This document shows, piece after piece, positions 63,596 through 64,000 of a DNA stretch of 64,000 nt; position 1 is the stretch's first letter; the number at the start of each line of letters is the position of its first letter. The notes under the pieces were generated by a model that was not told where the DNA came from, did no database searches, and saw nothing but the letters and a program-made list of their open reading frames with translations. Position numbers and translations under genes: made by a program. The stretch is from Micromussa lordhowensis (taxonomy: Eukaryota > Cnidaria > Anthozoa > Scleractinia > Lobophylliidae): contig OZ026595.1 in assembly GCA_964020085.1 (NCBI GenBank), positions 7,005,217 through 7,069,216 of the forward strand. Reading direction: 5' to 3'.

Positions 63596-64000
63596 GTCGC
63601 AACTTTGCAAACTAATACCACCAAAGCACTCCCGGGGTCGGTCCGGGTCCAAATGCGAAGTATCGGAGCTGTGCAAAATCTCCCACTATGCTAATCAGCC
63701 CGGCAGATCCCCAGGCGTGGCCAGCTGGCTGACTAGTTAGCCGAGCTTGACGCGTCTCGCAACTTGGAAAACTAATGGCACCAAAGCACTCCTGGGGTCG
63801 GTCCGGGTCCACATGCAAAGTTTCGGAGCTGCGCGAAATCTCGCACTATGCTAACCAGCCCGTTTGCTAATTAGCCGAACTTTGCGCGCGTCGCAACTTT
63901 GCAAACTAATACCACCAAAGCACTCCCAGGGTCGGTCCGGGTCCAAATGCGAAGTATCGGAGCTGCACAAAATCTCGCACTATGCTAATCAGCCCGGCAG

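Larger units (their letters stand above)
1..64000. repeat. Tandem satellite array, 294-bp A+B dimer, filling the window
   Basis: A 294-bp unit repeats head to tail from the first base to the last. Each unit has a 160-bp monomer (A) and a 134-bp monomer (B) in the same orientation. A starts fall at 260, 554, 848 and so on to 19,664, then 20,082 to 58,008 at 294-bp steps, then irregularly to 59,503, then every 294 bp to 63,913. I count 217 complete A, 216 complete B, one truncated B and two partial A; with one stray base and one 1-bp deletion the lengths sum to 64,000. Neighbouring dimers before 58 kb usually differ by 0-3 substitutions, and indels are almost absent. No gene, transposon or unique spacer interrupts the array. 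Long homogeneous arrays of this kind are typical of eukaryotic centromeric, subtelomeric or knob heterochromatin; which one, and which organism, cannot be read from this window. Confidence 0.98.
58008..64000. repeat. Diverged part of the array (older or edge domain)
   Basis: From about 57.95 kb onward each dimer carries several changes instead of 0-3. A monomers here mostly have gggtcc and, up to about 62.5 kb, atctcgcac, the states found in B, rather than the ggttcc and atctcccac fixed in the preceding 58 kb. A and B are therefore more alike here. A units with gggtcc plus atctcccac appear at 62.7-63.7 kb. Alternation breaks twice (A-A-B), and local duplications of one and two dimers are seen. 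This fits an array margin that escapes homogenisation, with the rest of the array derived from one or a few amplified variants. Confidence 0.9.

Noticed and set aside
1..64000. CRISPR array
   Set aside because: There are regularly spaced repeats, but no unique spacers: the whole 294-bp unit repeats, and the unit is far longer than a CRISPR repeat-spacer unit.
1..64000. rDNA intergenic spacer subrepeats or telomeric repeats
   Set aside because: No rRNA-like sequence or TTAGGG/TTTAGGG-type tract is visible anywhere in 64 kb, and the array is never interrupted by unique sequence.
1..64000. CENP-B box
   Set aside because: I looked for the TTCG....A..CGGG pattern on both strands of the consensus. 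The tttcggagctgcgcg stretch of B has the TTCG but not the conserved A and CGGG that should follow.
1..64000. Transposon, LTR or solo insertion in the array
   Set aside because: Unit spacing accounts for every base (A, B, one truncated B, one extra base, one deletion), leaving no room for an inserted element.

Overview
The whole 64 kb window is one uninterrupted tandem satellite array. I see no genes, RNA genes, transposons or unique sequence in it. The basic unit is a 294-bp dimer made of two related but unequal monomers in direct orientation. I call them A (160 bp, starting with caccaaagcactcccgggg) and B (134 bp, starting with caccaaagcactcctgggg). Counting starts and spacings gives 217 complete A, 216 complete B, one truncated B and a partial A at each end. 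With one stray base and a single 1-bp deletion these sum exactly to 64,000. Consensus GC is about 56% (94/160 in A, 72/134 in B).

Such an array points to eukaryotic heterochromatin: centromeric, pericentromeric, subtelomeric or knob-like. Unit size and homogeneity would suit a plant, but I do not recognise the family, and no telomere repeat, rDNA or retroelement is present to place it. The organism is an inference only.

Layout. (1) 1-19,958 is regular (A-B)n with local higher-order repeats: a 5-dimer period (1,470 bp) at 0.2-3.6 kb and again at 8.3-11.3 kb, a 4-dimer duplication (1,176 bp) at 6.7-7.9 kb and a 6-dimer period (1,764 bp) at 14.8-17.1 kb. (2) At 19,958/19,959 a whole A plus the first bases of the next B are missing, so B joins B. 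(3) 19,959-58,007 is regular (A-B)n with 3- and 4-dimer periods, two related blocks 22-23 dimers apart, and a near-perfect long duplication offset by 10,878 bp (37 dimers). (4) From about 58.0 kb to the end the array is clearly more diverged, A looks more like B, two extra A monomers break the A-B alternation, and 1- and 2-dimer local duplications are visible. This looks like an older or edge region.

Nothing here works together as a gene system. The 68-codon open frame on the minus strand of nearly every unit is a by-product of the repeat (294 is divisible by 3) and shows no sign of coding constraint. What deserves a second look is the array's architecture: the unequal A/B dimer, the nested higher-order periods, the recent 10.9-kb amplification, the sharp homogenised/diverged boundary near 58 kb, the dyads at homologous places in A and B, and undepleted CpG together with frequent CpG-transition variants.
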